From Chionis minor (lineage: Eukaryota; Chordata; Aves; Charadriiformes; Chionididae): 64,000 nt of DNA. Location: contig VZSF01001209.1 of NCBI GenBank assembly GCA_013398295.1, forward strand, positions 1 through 64,000, in the 5' to 3' direction. This document shows, piece by piece, positions 50,434 through 62,440 of this stretch. Position numbers and translations under genes: made by a program. Position 1 is the first letter of the stretch; each line of letters begins with the position of its first letter. The notes under the pieces were generated by a model. That model saw nothing but the letters and a program-made list of their open reading frames with translations. It did no database searches and was not told where the DNA came from.

Positions 50434-53400
50434 CAGTAATTTCACTCTAAAATAGGTGTATAAGATAAATCAGATGAATCACCTTCTAAAAATGTTTATT
50501 TCTATTTGTTAGCTAAGAAGGGAGCTTAAAGTTACTACCAGAACTTTAATGAATAACTGTTAGAAGACTGAAGTTGGTTGGGATGAATCCCACTCTAAAA
50601 TACATTGGCTGAATTATCCTTAGAGGTATTTTTTTCTGTTGGCTCTAAAATGGACTTAGACAATTAGCTTTACAGATATACTTAATTTTCAGGTGATAAA
50701 ATTTAGGTGAACTGAATCACATTCAAAATGAGGCTCAGATTTTAAATGCATGGGTCATCTTTACTACATGTAGGAAAAGAAAGAAGAGAAAGAAGTAAAT
50801 TAAGCATGTTACATAGTGTTTCATACTGTCCAATTGGAAATCATATCATGACGTGTCTATAATACAAATGTAGATCATGCCCAAAACATAATAATACAAT
50901 CAATGCACATTTTGCTTGAAGTGGGAAGTTACCCCGGCCCTGTATCCTTTAGAAGACATTGTACAAAAAAAAAAAAATCCTCATTAAAAATTACTGAAAT
51001 AATACATCCATTGTATCAGGGTTTATATGCCGATGACACCATTATTAGTAGGTGCTTGGCATCAAGACAAAGGAGATCAGTGTTATTTATGCCTGTCAGG
51101 AACTGTGCAACATATATTAAGTTCAGCACCTCAGCAAAAGAAGTATGAACATTTTTTTTTTCATTAAAAAGGAATTAAATCTTCTTTCATGAATTATAGC
51201 TTGTCATGATGTATCTAATGTATCTTAACTTGTGCTCAGTGAGCAACTTGAAAAGATTTCTAACAGCTTTGGATTAGGTCACTAGAGCCTCCATTTTTAA
51301 GTGACAATCTGGTGCTGTGTCTGCTGTATTCCCAGCTTCCACCAGAGTTTCAAGACAGCGATGCTGGCTTTCTTTTTCTCTTTCTTTCTTTCCTGCTTTT
51401 TTTCCTTCTTTTCTTCCTTTTGTGGGTTGGAGGAGGGGAATTTGCCACAATAAACTAGAAAAATCCATTCTGTCAAATTGCATGCCCTGCTGCTTCATCA
51501 CCATTATTATACTGAGGTTTTACATTAAAGTACCCTGGATTTTAAATTGAAAGTCAAATATAATTTGCCACTAGAAGCATGAAGTGAGTGACTAGAAAAG
51601 CTGATAGCTAGGCACAGCATGACAAATTGGTATCTATCTAATAATGAGCCTTACAAGGTCATGGATCACTACGAACCTCTCAGTTTTATGTAAGTAGAAC
51701 TGGACTACATTGTGTCAATTGTTGTTTCGGGGGAAAGGGCAATATGTTTTAGATTGGCCCATACATTTTCAGAGCTAAAGCTAGACAGGTACAATAAGTC
51801 CCTTTTTGATAGAAAAAAAAACAACAGGGAAAGGGACACAAAAAGGGAGGGGGAGAAATTTTGTCGTTCCACACATCCAATTTCAGGGTAAATTGTGGAC
51901 AAACAAACTGTTCCAGTTTGTAGGTTGAAACTCTAGAGAGGAGAAAACCCACAAATTTGTAAATGGCTTTAAAAAATATTTAAGCAAGTGTTCATTTAAT
52001 AGGATTTTTAGGATAAATCATGAAATTGTTATTGTGTGTACAGCTGTATCGACAAAAGGAGGAGAGGAACAGCTGTGTTCCTACACCAGAAGTAATGTTC
52101 TTAATAGAAGACCATTACAACATTTGAAACGTTCAAATCACTTCTCAGCAAGTATTAATCAATAGGGTCCTAGTGGAATTGATAGAGGTATGACTATTTA
52201 TACCATGAGGTAAATGGCCTGATAACATCATCCCTTAATGACATATCCATGGAATTTGTGCAGCTGGCAAATGTTGTCATTTGAGACTTACATTCAGCTG
52301 AGATCATTTACTAGGAGTTGCTCTTCTGGGACACAAAGACCTTTATCAGTTTGTCTTATGACATTATTTTTATGTGCCTTTATGAGACACTATGTAGGAT
52401 TCATGTACCATAACTTTGGCATCTAAAATGTAGTCGATCGTTCTAAGTTCCTTTGCATCACTGTGGTGGAATAGATGGATATCATCTTTTGGAGATACTG
52501 AGCTCTAGACAGAGATGATTTTATTGCTGCATAGGCCTCTGGGAAAGATCAGATTGTCTGGTAGAAGCTAGAAGGGCTTCTGGCAATAAGGGGAGCCAAG
52601 GCTGGAAATTTGGGCTTCATCACCTATCCTTTAGATGTCTGTAGCTGGATAAGAAAGTTCCCAGAATACCTGCCTCACTTCTCATCTCTCTCACCTAAAA
52701 AGAGAATTGAAAAACCATGAGAAGTGGAAACTCACTGTAGAAAGAAATATGTACCTGTTAGGGGCAAGGGCTGGAAGATGTGCGGTGGGGGCAGAAGTGT
52801 GAAACTGGGAGAAACGTGTTTTAGGAAACTGGAGCTGACGGGTAGCTGGAGGGCCCCATGGGGTGACTGCTGTTCTGACACAAAGCAGAGGATGAAATGC
52901 AGCAGAACTAACCCAAACTGTCCACGTGCCTCATTTGGCCAGACCTGTAGCCACAATACTTTTTTACAAAGGACTTCCAGTTTTACTGGGAGATTAGTTG
53001 TGATTTGCTGTTCCTCTGGTGTCTTAGAAATAGGGTAGCAGTAGAATTGCCAAAGTAACAGGCAGTGAAGACGTCTCCCTGTAAAGATACTGTCTATTGA
53101 AAATCAAAATGCAGAAGTTGTGATCATGTTAACAGTTCTAGCTATGGAGTTTTGGCTTTATAAAGTATATCTTGTTTAATCTATTTCCATGTTGGAGGTC
53201 TCTTGTTTAATCTCTGCTGTATCAGGTAAAAGGGAGGCGACAGCAAGAGCTGTGACCACGAACAACCCACAGCATATGCAATGGTTACGATTTTATTTCT
53301 TGTGCAATGGACCTTTCTAAATGCTAGGAGTCTGTTAGCTGGAAATGACTGATGTTTTTCTGTCATTCACAAAAGGGACACATTGTGCTTTGCCTCTTGA

Positions 53401-53689
53401 GTCTTTTAGTTTTGCTGGTTTTCTTTAACCCACAATAAAAACCACAGTGTGATACATAATGCATAGGAGAATTAACCCAACCTTTGGTACAATGATTCAA
53501 CCTAAAGTTCACTGAAATAAATAGAAAAGACTCCTGCTGAAAAGACTACTGCTGGAACAGATCCCTAACTTAGTACTAGGCCCCAAGAATAACGTAATGT
53601 TCAATGAGTTTTCTTTTGGGGGGGCAAGTAGTCAAATCAGGGTCAGTGTATGGAAGAACTGTCCCTTACAGGCACAACATGGCTCACAG
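50434..53689. other. Unique AT-rich DNA, no gene recognised
   Basis: An A13 run lies at 50965-50977 and a pyrimidine tract at 51368-51421. The frame at 50903-51148 contains the residues LYADDTII, but nothing around them looks like a polymerase (see rejected items). No exon or other repeat is supported. Confidence 0.45.
51368..51421. repeat. Polypyrimidine tract (CTTT-rich)
   Basis: About 54 bases on the plus strand, nearly all C and T with a single G. It mixes CTTT, TCC and T-runs and could form triplex DNA. Confidence 0.9.
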
Positions 53690-54500
53690 GAGATAAAAGA
53701 ACCATGAGTAATAAGCAGCATGATTTATGAGAATAAATCTTATCAGACAAATTTGATTGCTTCTTCTGATAACATTACCAAATAAGCAAATGAAAAGAAA
53801 ATGGCAGACCTAATACAGTTTGACTTCAGTAAAACATTTGATATAGCATCCATAAAATCTCATACAATTAATTCAAATTGACAAATATGCGGACTGTTGC
53901 ATAGATTGAAGATTAGCTTAAAGACCATAAACAAAGAATATTGATGGATCAAGTTGAAGGGAGATACACAGTCATTTGCTGCAATGCTGGTACTAAATCA
54001 AGGCTTGTTTAACATCTTCATTCCTGATTTGGAAAGGAGAATGAGTCATCTCGTTAACCCATGACATAAACTGGGAGGAGCTTTGAATACCTTTAAGGGG
54101 AAAGAATAATACAAGGTATCAGAGATTCAAGTGATAAAGTGCTAGGCACTGCTGCTGGTATAATTTGAAGCAAATATTGAACAAGTATTTAACAACCTGG
54201 AAAACAGGAGAGAATAAAATATAATTGTGGCAGATAATGGGCACAACTTGAAAGGGCAACAAAAAGGGCAAGTGAAGTTATAGGTGCATATGTATTATTG
54301 CCTCATGGAATAAGGCAATACAGTAATATCTCAGAAGAGTAGTTTAATTTTGAACACAGAAACTGATCTAGTCTATACAGCTCTGATACTCAAAGAATAA
54401 AATTGGGTTCTTGGAATGATTAATAAAAGGAACTGGAAGAAACTGAAGTGATAGACAAATGGTCAGATGCAGTGAAGAAAGATTAAAATGGATAAATTAT
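53690..54500 (+). pseudogene. Ancient CR1-like reverse-transcriptase fragment
   Basis: Strongly decayed CR1 ORF2. Conserved islands, in different frames: SYQTNLIASSDNIT at 53738-53779 (family: SCQTNLIAFYDEVT), DFSKTFD at 53822-53842 (motif A of the reverse transcriptase, usually DFSKAFD), 'cataaacaaagaat' near 53927-53940 (NRKQRV), NIFIPDLE near 54011-54034 (family NIFINDLD), and HKLGG near 54065-54079, where the FADD catalytic pair is lost. DNA-level similarity to old, turtle-like CR1 continues weakly to about 54500. The many frameshifts and stops mean it is much older than the copies at 38.3 and 49.4 kb. The exact ends are uncertain. Confidence 0.75.
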
Positions 54501-56834
54501 AATGGGCTAGATTAAAACCACTGAATTTGTACACGTATTGAAATACCTTTCTACCATGAATTTAGTAATCAATATGAAGAAGCTTAGACTACCTGATAAT
54601 CCTTTACTAACAAATAGAAGGGTGCTTGGTAGGCTCCAAACATCAAAATACATATCTCAAGGTTGGGGAGGAGTTTTGTGTGTGTGATGCAGAAAAGTAT
54701 AAACAAGAACAATGGGAGGAAGTTGAGAAAAATACTATTAGCTTGTTTACATGCAACATTGATGTGCCATATTAGAAATCTATTGTGAGGGAGCAATACT
54801 GCATGAGTAGATGTACACCATATATATTTCTTTGCCTTTCACCTTTGTGGCAGTATACTACACTTGTAATGAATTTTGCTTCTTTAAGTGAAAGTTTCCT
54901 TTAGTGGGAAGGCTGCTAGAGAGATAAAATATTTGGGACCATACCGTCTCCCATATGCAGAGTCTTTACCACCCCAGATGGCACACCAACTGGCAAGTCC
55001 TAGAAATACTACTGAATTATTACCTTCCAAACACGAAGCAGACTAAACCAGCCCAGCATATAATAGATCCTCCTGCAAATGCTTCCAAAATTAAGACTAG
55101 GTACCTCTTTATATATACAAAACCCAGATGGTACATACAAACCAACTGTGAACTACATTGCTGGTATAATGTTGAAACTTTACAAAATTGTTTGCTGGTA
55201 TAACAAATGGCCTCTGTTTACAAATGGAAGACTGAACTAATGAAAGAAATGCGAAGTTTTGCAGCTCGCATTGAAGACGTCTGGATAGACAGACTTTGGC
55301 TATCACTTTCTATGGCCATTCTTATATTAAAATTAGGTGCAGAAGAAGTTTTGACCAAGTAGGAGTATCTAAAATTAAAATATAGAATCTAATGCTTAAG
55401 CCTGTGGAAGTTTAACCTAAATTCTTGCAGCCAGAACCCAACAGTGTAGAAAACACCCAATACATTGAGATCAAGGCCTCTGTTGACGAAGTAGAGGAAA
55501 AAAGAGTAGAAGCAAGGAAATGATTTTCAATCTAACATTTGAAGAAAATGGGGGCTTTGTGTTTACACTTGTTTGTCAGACTCTATTCTCTGCAAAATCT
55601 GTTACCTAGTTTCAAGCAAAAGTTGAGGAGGTCTAAATAAAGGAGGAACCAGCCAGATTCACGGTTTCACCACAAGTGGCACAAACTGGTTTTATGGTGA
55701 CAGGGGACTGAGCAGAGGAGGAAACTCCTAATACTTCTTTTACAGAAGGAAAGGCTGAATCATGGAAGTCCTTATAGCCTTCCCCCACTGAGAATGCAGG
55801 AAAGCAATACTAATGGGATCAAAGGTTTTGTGAACTAACAGGGAGTTTAGCTGGATAACAGCATACCTTAGACAGAAGTGTTTTTCTTGTGCAGATTCTT
55901 TGTAGTTGTCAATGTACAAACTAAAAGTGAAGCTTTTCCCAATGGCATTCATAAGTTGCTTCTCAGCCTTTCTTTTTTTTTTTTCTCTCTCTTTCTTTTT
56001 CTTTCATTTTCCTTCTTTCAGCTGTTCTTGTTCCGGTATTCTGATGCCTATTAGTGGGTGCAGTCTGGCTGCATCCATGATGCAATTAATCTAAAAACTC
56101 ACTTAGGGATAAGGCAGCAGTTCAAAGACAGGACAATAGTCAGGAGTCTGGCTTGGGTAGTTCTCTTCTATAACCTTAGGAGAAAGCCATGAAGACAAAG
56201 AGGTGTTACCTGAGCTACGGTAGAATTCAGTGAAAAGTTGGCGTTCACCACCATGTCATTGCTCTGCCTCTAATATTAGATATGGGAATATACCAAAGTT
56301 AGGACAGCCTCTAGGAGAGCAAGTAGTGAATTAGTAGCTTGTGGTCTTTTGTAGCAAGCTGATAAGAACAAAGAAATACGTATTGCCGATACTGTACCAA
56401 TAAAACATGACAAGTTCAGATGATCAAATTTGTATTTTTTGACTCATTTAGGTATATTTTCAAAAGAAGAAAGGTATAAGAACATGCTATGGTCATCAGG
56501 CTGTCACTGTATGGGAGGCTGCTGGGCTGGTTGTGGAAAAGATGACTAGATTTGCCCTCTGAGTCAACATTTTTTTTTGATTACATATATTCAGACATGT
56601 GACAAGATATTGTTGACTTGTACTTCTGCAACAGGTTTAAATAGGTAGGAAAGGTACCCCATACATGATATACATTTAGTTCACACTTTTCTGTACTTTT
56701 AAATATATCAACTTAAAAAACTTCAACTTCTCTGAACAAATTTAAGCCATGTGTCATAACATCAGATGTTACTGGAGCACTGTCTGCTTGCCTAATTGTT
56801 GAATGTTTTGGGTCCTTTGAGCATAAAGGTCATA
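54501..56834. other. Unique AT-rich DNA, no gene recognised
   Basis: No gene or named repeat apart from the pyrimidine tract at 55967-56020. Confidence 0.5.
55967..56020. repeat. Polypyrimidine tract ending in TTTCAG
   Basis: About 50 bases of T and C (T12, CTCTCTC, CTTTC units), closed by CCTTCTTTCAGCTG. It looks like a strong 3' splice-site signal, but no open frame with exon character follows. I therefore record it as a simple repeat with a possible cryptic acceptor. Confidence 0.75.
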
Positions 56835-56885
56835 TCTTCATGCAGTGACTTCAATGGAGGTACACCAGTTTACACCAATTGAAAA
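56835..56885 (+). repeat. Probable ancient amniote repeat fragment
   Basis: 'tgcagtgacttcaatggagg' followed by 'tacaccagtttacaccaatt' matches, from memory, a motif dispersed through turtle, crocodilian and bird genomes (gtgacttcaatggagttacaccagtttacaccag). About 50 bases are recognisable. It appears related in type to the fragment at 19931. Confidence 0.5.
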
Positions 56886-57419
56886 AATGGTCTTAAAGAT
56901 TTCTGTGGCCAGGATTTCTCATAATAAAAGACTTGGCAAATCTGAAAGTCATTATTTTAATGGCACTGCAGACAGCTATTGTTAAACATGGGGCACAGTT
57001 CTAGGGTAATTATGGTATTATAACATTACTTTATAATTCAACTTTTCTCAGCTTAAATTACCATAATTGAAATGTAAGTGTTTGCCTTGCTCTCATCTAG
57101 TCAAGTATCCTGCACAGAGAGTGCAGAACAGGAAGAGAAGCTCTGTTAGACCAGAAACCCGGAGTTAGTACTTTTTCTTTTTAAAAATCTATTCACGGTG
57201 ATAGGATTTTGCAGCATTCGGCAGCCTGTTGCCCTGGGCAGCATCCGGCTTTGCCTATCTGTAAAACTGCCCACTGGCTGTAGCTGAGGTTGAAATTAAT
57301 GGATAGAGTGAGGGAAAACTTGAAAAACTGGGATCCCTAAATTAATTTCTGGCATCTATTACAACAGGAGTTTAAAATGGAGGTTTCGGGGAGAAACGTA
57401 ACATATGTGTTGAACTCTT

Positions 57420-57446
57420 AAGACTCATGTTTTGAACATGAGTCTT
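57420..57446. repeat. Perfect 12-bp inverted repeat with 3-base loop
   Basis: The left arm AAGACTCATGTT (57420-57431) and right arm AACATGAGTCTT (57435-57446) are exact reverse complements around TTG. A DNA or RNA hairpin of this length is possible. It is not followed by a T run, and no gene ends here, so there is no reason to call it a terminator. Confidence 0.95.
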
Positions 57447-58008
57447 GTCAGCTGGCACAGTATATTTTTGGCTTCCAGACTGCATTTTAAGAGACACGAC
57501 TACCCAGCTCACACAAGGGTCATGCCTAGCACTGAGGTCAAGACATGACTCTCCCCATCTACAGGCTCAGACTACATCTCCTCTCCTGACAAGTGACCCA
57601 GTCAGGGGAGAGGACATTTAAGGACAGGGTCCACAGATTGAAGTCTGGGGTACTGGAAAGTGAAAAACTTTGAAGGACCTGTGTTTTTCAGAGGTGTATA
57701 AGAGAGTAGACCTCCTCTCCAGTCTCTGTAATAGCTGTGTGTGGAGCCAAAGGGTTAAATCACGGCTGGTCATGTCATCCCTTGTGATGGGACTGGCTAG
57801 AATTTTGTCTGTCTTTTTGTCACCAGTTTAGGTGTGATGTTTAAGGATTATCTGAAAGAGCAACTAAAGTCATAACCACCACAATGAAAAAAAGGCTCAG
57901 AAGGAGCAATGTATTACTTCAAAAATGTAAGAATGTGAGATTTTGCGTTTTACAGGAAAGCTTTCAGGTTTTGCTTTATCTGAACTTATAGGCTCAAAAT
58001 GGGTCAGC

Positions 58009-58022
58009 TTTTTTTTTTTTTT
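58009..58022. repeat. T14 run
   Basis: Fourteen consecutive T on the plus strand, followed by AGCTCAG. Confidence 0.9.
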
Positions 58023-58404
58023 AGCTCAGCTTCTGTAGCTTTATGGAAAGATTTATTTGTCTCAGCACAACTCTACAAGAGTAAACTGAATTGTTGCTTG
58101 TTCATGCATCCTGATTAAAGGTCTTACCATCAGTTCTGTTTCTCTCTGCTGAGGCTTGAAGTGTTGGTATTGAGTACTTGCTATATCATCATGGTACTGT
58201 TTGTCTGAAATTGAGCTTGGAAAATGCGGAAGAAACTGACAGGCATTCTGGCAAGTCCTGAATTGCTTTTCAATTCAGCTGTGTTCACTGCCAAAGGGAA
58301 TAGTCCTTGGGGGGACATATGATTAGCAGCAAAATATCCTGGCTTGTCTTAAATAAGAAGGGCTGTAGGTCCATGAGAGTGTGGGATTCAGGTACCTCAC
58401 TGGG

Positions 58405-58452
58405 CTAAAGGGACACATGTTAAACCTGCTAAAAGGACACACGTTTAAACCC
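58405..58452 (+). repeat. Diverged 24-bp tandem duplication
   Basis: CTAAAGGGACACATGTTAAA (58405-58424) followed by CCTG is repeated at 58429-58452 as CTAAAAGGACACACGTTTAAACCC. The copies differ by a few substitutions and a one-base indel. It is older than the duplication at 11447. Confidence 0.85.
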
Positions 58453-60939
58453 ACACATTTGGTCAGTATTCCTGTTTGCAGGAGAATTTGGGAATGGCTC
58501 TTCTCCATTAATTTACCAATAAACTTACAAACCCAAACCCACCAACCCACCTGCTTATGAGTGCAGATATCTGCTATTTGCTCCAGCTATTCTCCTACAC
58601 CGTTTACGGTCATTTAGAGCTTCAGGCAAGCAGTGAGGGAAACTGCCATGAAACTGAGATGGCCAGTCACACTCTTTGAATAACAAAGAATGCATGCTGA
58701 ATAGTCAAGGACATAATTACATGAAAAGTTTGCAACAGGCAAGCTGATTGAAAAATGTTTTTACAAAGCGCTTCAATGATTTAAAGAAAATGAACACATT
58801 TATAGGGATCATAATATTTTTACTAATAGTCTGTCAACCAAAAAAAAAAAAGGGTTTAATTTATTAGCTAAAATGTTTCCCAAGAATAGTTTGCCCAGGT
58901 CTAGCGTGAAATGACATATTGAATTCAATTCCATGCTGAATCATTCCTTTGAAAGAAAATGGTTTGCCGCTAGTAAAATATCCCTGGATAATCACAAAGG
59001 TCAAAAGCTGTGACCTTGTTGTGTTACATGCCTATTTACAGTTCATTCCCACTGCAGGTTGTCAGAGCTTCAAATACCTGCTTCACTTGAAGTACAAAAA
59101 GAGAAGCCTCCATATTTGATGCAGTGAAAAACCCAACTGTCTCCTTTTCCTCCTCATTTAGTCAAATTGTCTTCTTAACATATGAAAAGATACTAGCCCA
59201 TTCGATGACTCAGGTAGCCCCTATGGTGCTGAACTCTTAATGACACCTAACTGTGTCAATTACCACATTGTTTCACCAAACTTTTCTCATTTTCTGTATA
59301 TTTGTTTCTATTTGCAGAATTTGTCAAAGTTCCAGTACAGAAGTACTGAATCTAAGTGTATAAAAATGCTTAAGTTACTCTGGGAGAATGCATTCTGGTC
59401 ATTTCTCTCTTCTAGTCCTCCCAAATTTCCTCAGGGTTGGTAACTCTTTTCTTTTTTTATTGAATATGCTTTTCTTTCCTGCTCCTCCATTTAATTTGAG
59501 CAAATTTGATAGCCATGGGCATTTTATTTTTACCATCTGTTTTCCATTTTTATTAAATAGTTATAGTTTATTGTTAATTGAAATTGCAAATTGGCCATAT
59601 TATGTTTATGCTATAATAATAGCATCTGGATTTAAAACTGTGGGAAAGATTGCTTCCCAACTGTTCTCACTATGTATGGGCCTAGAGCTTTAAAATTACA
59701 CCTGTCCTATGGGGGATTTCTTGCCCTTCAGGTTGATGTCTCAAATAACCAAGGTTTTGCTTGAAAAATAAAAGCTCTCCCTTTCTGTTCGAGAAGAGAA
59801 AGGTTAAGGTTCCAGGACATCAGCCTGAAACATTTTGAAATAATAAAAGTCTTTTGCAGTAAGATGGAATCTTTCAGGGCCTCATCCAAAACCTCCTCTT
59901 TATTTCTGGAAAAAGCCAGCTGTAGAAGAAACATATGCTGAATTGCAAATATCTTCAACCAGGCTTGAGAGAGGTTTTGTTCTGTACTCATTGCCAGTCC
60001 AGCACACTATTTCTAGAGACATTAGTATGTCTTGAGGGGGTTATTGAACACTGTAAACTTCCCGAATGTATCACAATTACAGGAACACCTGTTCTAAGTA
60101 ACATTTTGCTGAGCCACCACGAGAATTTGGTGCTCAATAGCCCTCAAACTTTCTCATTTCTTTCCTGTGGTGAGGTGCTTTAGTGACTTCTCTCTGGACC
60201 ATAATAGAAAACTCTTAAGGTCAATGGTTCAATACCTCTCAAAGGACACCCTGCTCCCACTCCCCCTCATTTCTTCCTAATAGTGCCTTCTCGACACACT
60301 TGTGATTCTTTGCTTACAAGTGTTTATTTCTTCATCTCTCTATTTTTGTTGTTCAGGGCTGAGGAAGAAAGGAAATAAGTAGCAAATTAGTTGCTGGTAT
60401 AGTCTACATTGAAGTACACAGGTGCTGTAAGGAAGGAAGGAGAACTTATAGGAGAGAACAAATGCATGAAGAAAATTGTGAAAGAAAGAAGTACTATGGA
60501 ATAGGAGCTCAGTCTTGACAGACTTGGAGAAGACCCGTGATGTGGGTGAGAGCCCTGATTCTGTCAGGAGTCAGTAGGAGACACCACTTTCCTGCACATT
60601 AATGGGCAAGATTAAACCCTAGATTTTAGATATATTCTGTGGTGCTCCATGTCTCATTCGGGTCTCGAAATAAAGGACCAAGCTCTTAGAGAGCAGGATG
60701 CTAATTGGTGAGTGATACTGAAAATTTCACTCTCTCATATATTGCAGATTCAGACCCTACAAGGAAGTACTCTGCCTCATGTTTAGAGCATTAAATTAAA
60801 GGTTTACCTTGTCTTTTTTTCGTATGGGGTAAAAAGAGAAATCTGGTAACAAATACATTAATCAAAGGCACTGGGAAAAAAGTCACCATAAAACTGTCTA
60901 TAAAGAGTATATGGGATGAAGAAGACTGGTCTCTGTTCT

Positions 60940-61050
60940 CATGTTATCTTGGGCAAGACACTGCTGGTTTTTTTTTCTTCCCATCCTTTGTCTTGAGCTT
61001 GTCTACTTTTTCTAAAAGATTTGGGGATAAAGACTGAGTTCTTCTGCGTG
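60940..61050 (+). mobile_element. Probable MIR-like SINE fragment
   Basis: 'gttatcttgggcaagacact' resembles the MIR core (gtgaccttgggcaagtcact), and about 60 bases later 'tctaaaagatttggggataa' resembles the MIR 3' part (tctgtaaaatggggataa). Spacing and order agree with MIR if an inserted T run is allowed. Divergence is high; the call needs a profile search. Confidence 0.45.
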
Positions 61051-62336
61051 TTTGTACACTATCACACATAAATCTTACTTGGTCTCATGATGCACTTTGC
61101 AGTTAGTATCTTATATTACTAGATGAAAGGCATGAGAATGGATAATGGGAGAAAAATGAACCAGACATCGAAAGATGCATTAAAAGCAATAAACAGGCAG
61201 CCTTGGTGGGCACAAGCACCTGCTTCTTCTCCAGTGCATGACAAAAATCACTTATTCTGCCAGCTGTAACTCTAAACATAAAGTAAATGGGTCCCAAACT
61301 GGAGCTGGATGAGGTAAAAATAGCAGTTTATCCAACAAATGTCACCCTTTTTTCTCTTCCCAGATGATCTGTGGATAGGTCTGGATTCCAGTTAAAGTAT
61401 TCAGCATTTCTAATTGTGTGAGGAAATTTTTTTGTGCATGAGATCCTTTGAACCTGCTAGGTTGGGAAGGGTTGGGTGAATCACCTCACCTTGTTCTTTT
61501 AAGGAGAAGGGAGCATATCAAGTGAGAATACTGATGTGTAAACATCTACTAAACTCCTATTCAAAAGGAAAATAAATATTTTCTTGGACATTCCTGTCCA
61601 TAAAAGCTCAAGGGTGAAAATTATGAAGATATGTCCCTCCTAGACTGGAGCAGGGATAAAGCCAAGAGGTGTAAAGCCTTAATTCATTGTCTTGATAACA
61701 CTGATCTCAAAAACATAAGCAGTAAATAACATGATATGAAAAGAAGATGTTTTATCTAAGTTTCTATGAAAAGCTACCAGACAGATTTACTTTGTCTTTG
61801 TAAAGTAATTTGTCATTTCTAATGTTAATGAAAAGATTTCTCTTTGTGACTATGAGGGAAACAACAGGTATTATTAAGTTACTGTGCTTTTTTTCAGTGC
61901 TTCAGTTATGCAATGTGCCATTCGATTAATCTTCAGTTATAAAACTGCAGTCATTAAATTGTAGCATGTTTAAGACTACTACCTCCTGGGATCCACTGAT
62001 CCGTGCAATTGCTGTCACACAGAAGGCGGCAATCTTTGGTTTGACATTAGTTTCTTGTCCTTCCATATTGTCTATGACATACTGTCTTTCCCTTTGCATT
62101 TTGCTTGCAGGATCATGGCATTTTAAAGAAACAGAAAAAAATCTTGTTGGGCTGTCAGTCACTGACCAATCTTGGAAGACTTTTCTTCTGTTCAGGGAAT
62201 CAAAACAGTCACCATTTCAGGCATATTGGCTTTTCAAGCACTTCAGCGTAAGTATTATACAAAGTTTTGTTTGACTTCTCAACGTGGAACGATATGGGAG
62301 TGCAATGGAAGTCCTGCAAGTGTAACTCTTCACTGG

Positions 62337-62440
62337 GAGCAGTTGAGCTAGTAGTTAAGATCTCAGTTAGGCTTTTTAATTTCTGGGTTCAATTTCTACC
62401 TTGTACACACATTTTCTGTGATGCTATCATCTCGTGCCTT
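62337..62440 (+). mobile_element. Possible tRNA-derived SINE head (MIR-like)
   Basis: An A-box-like 'gagctagtagttaaga' at 62345-62360 and a B-box-like 'ggttcaatttc' at 62386-62396 are spaced as in tRNA genes. The 3' strand of an acceptor stem is absent, so this is not a tRNA gene. The sequence 'ctgggttcaatttctacc' and what follows resembles the MIR head. Low-to-moderate confidence; a diverged tRNA pseudogene is an alternative. Confidence 0.35.

Larger units (their letters stand above)
56886..60939. other. Unique DNA, no gene recognised
   Basis: Apart from the hairpin (57420), a T14 run (58009-58022), the tandem duplication (58405) and an A12 run (58840-58851), nothing can be named. The sequence at 58560-59130 is free of repeats and a candidate for conserved noncoding DNA. 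The T-rich stretch 59240-59690 gives open frames by composition only. Confidence 0.45.

Noticed and set aside
50903..51148. Residues LYADDTII in an open frame, like the catalytic core of a reverse transcriptase
   Set aside because: A four-residue YADD match is common by chance; no other polymerase motif surrounds it in any frame, and no repeat similarity was seen.
55967..56030. Polypyrimidine tract ending in TTTCAG, like a strong 3' splice site
   Set aside because: No exon-like open sequence or 5' splice site follows in a convincing frame.
57008..57068. 10-bp inverted repeat AATTATGGTA ... TACCATAATT separated by about 40 bases
   Set aside because: Short AT-rich arms at this distance are expected by chance.
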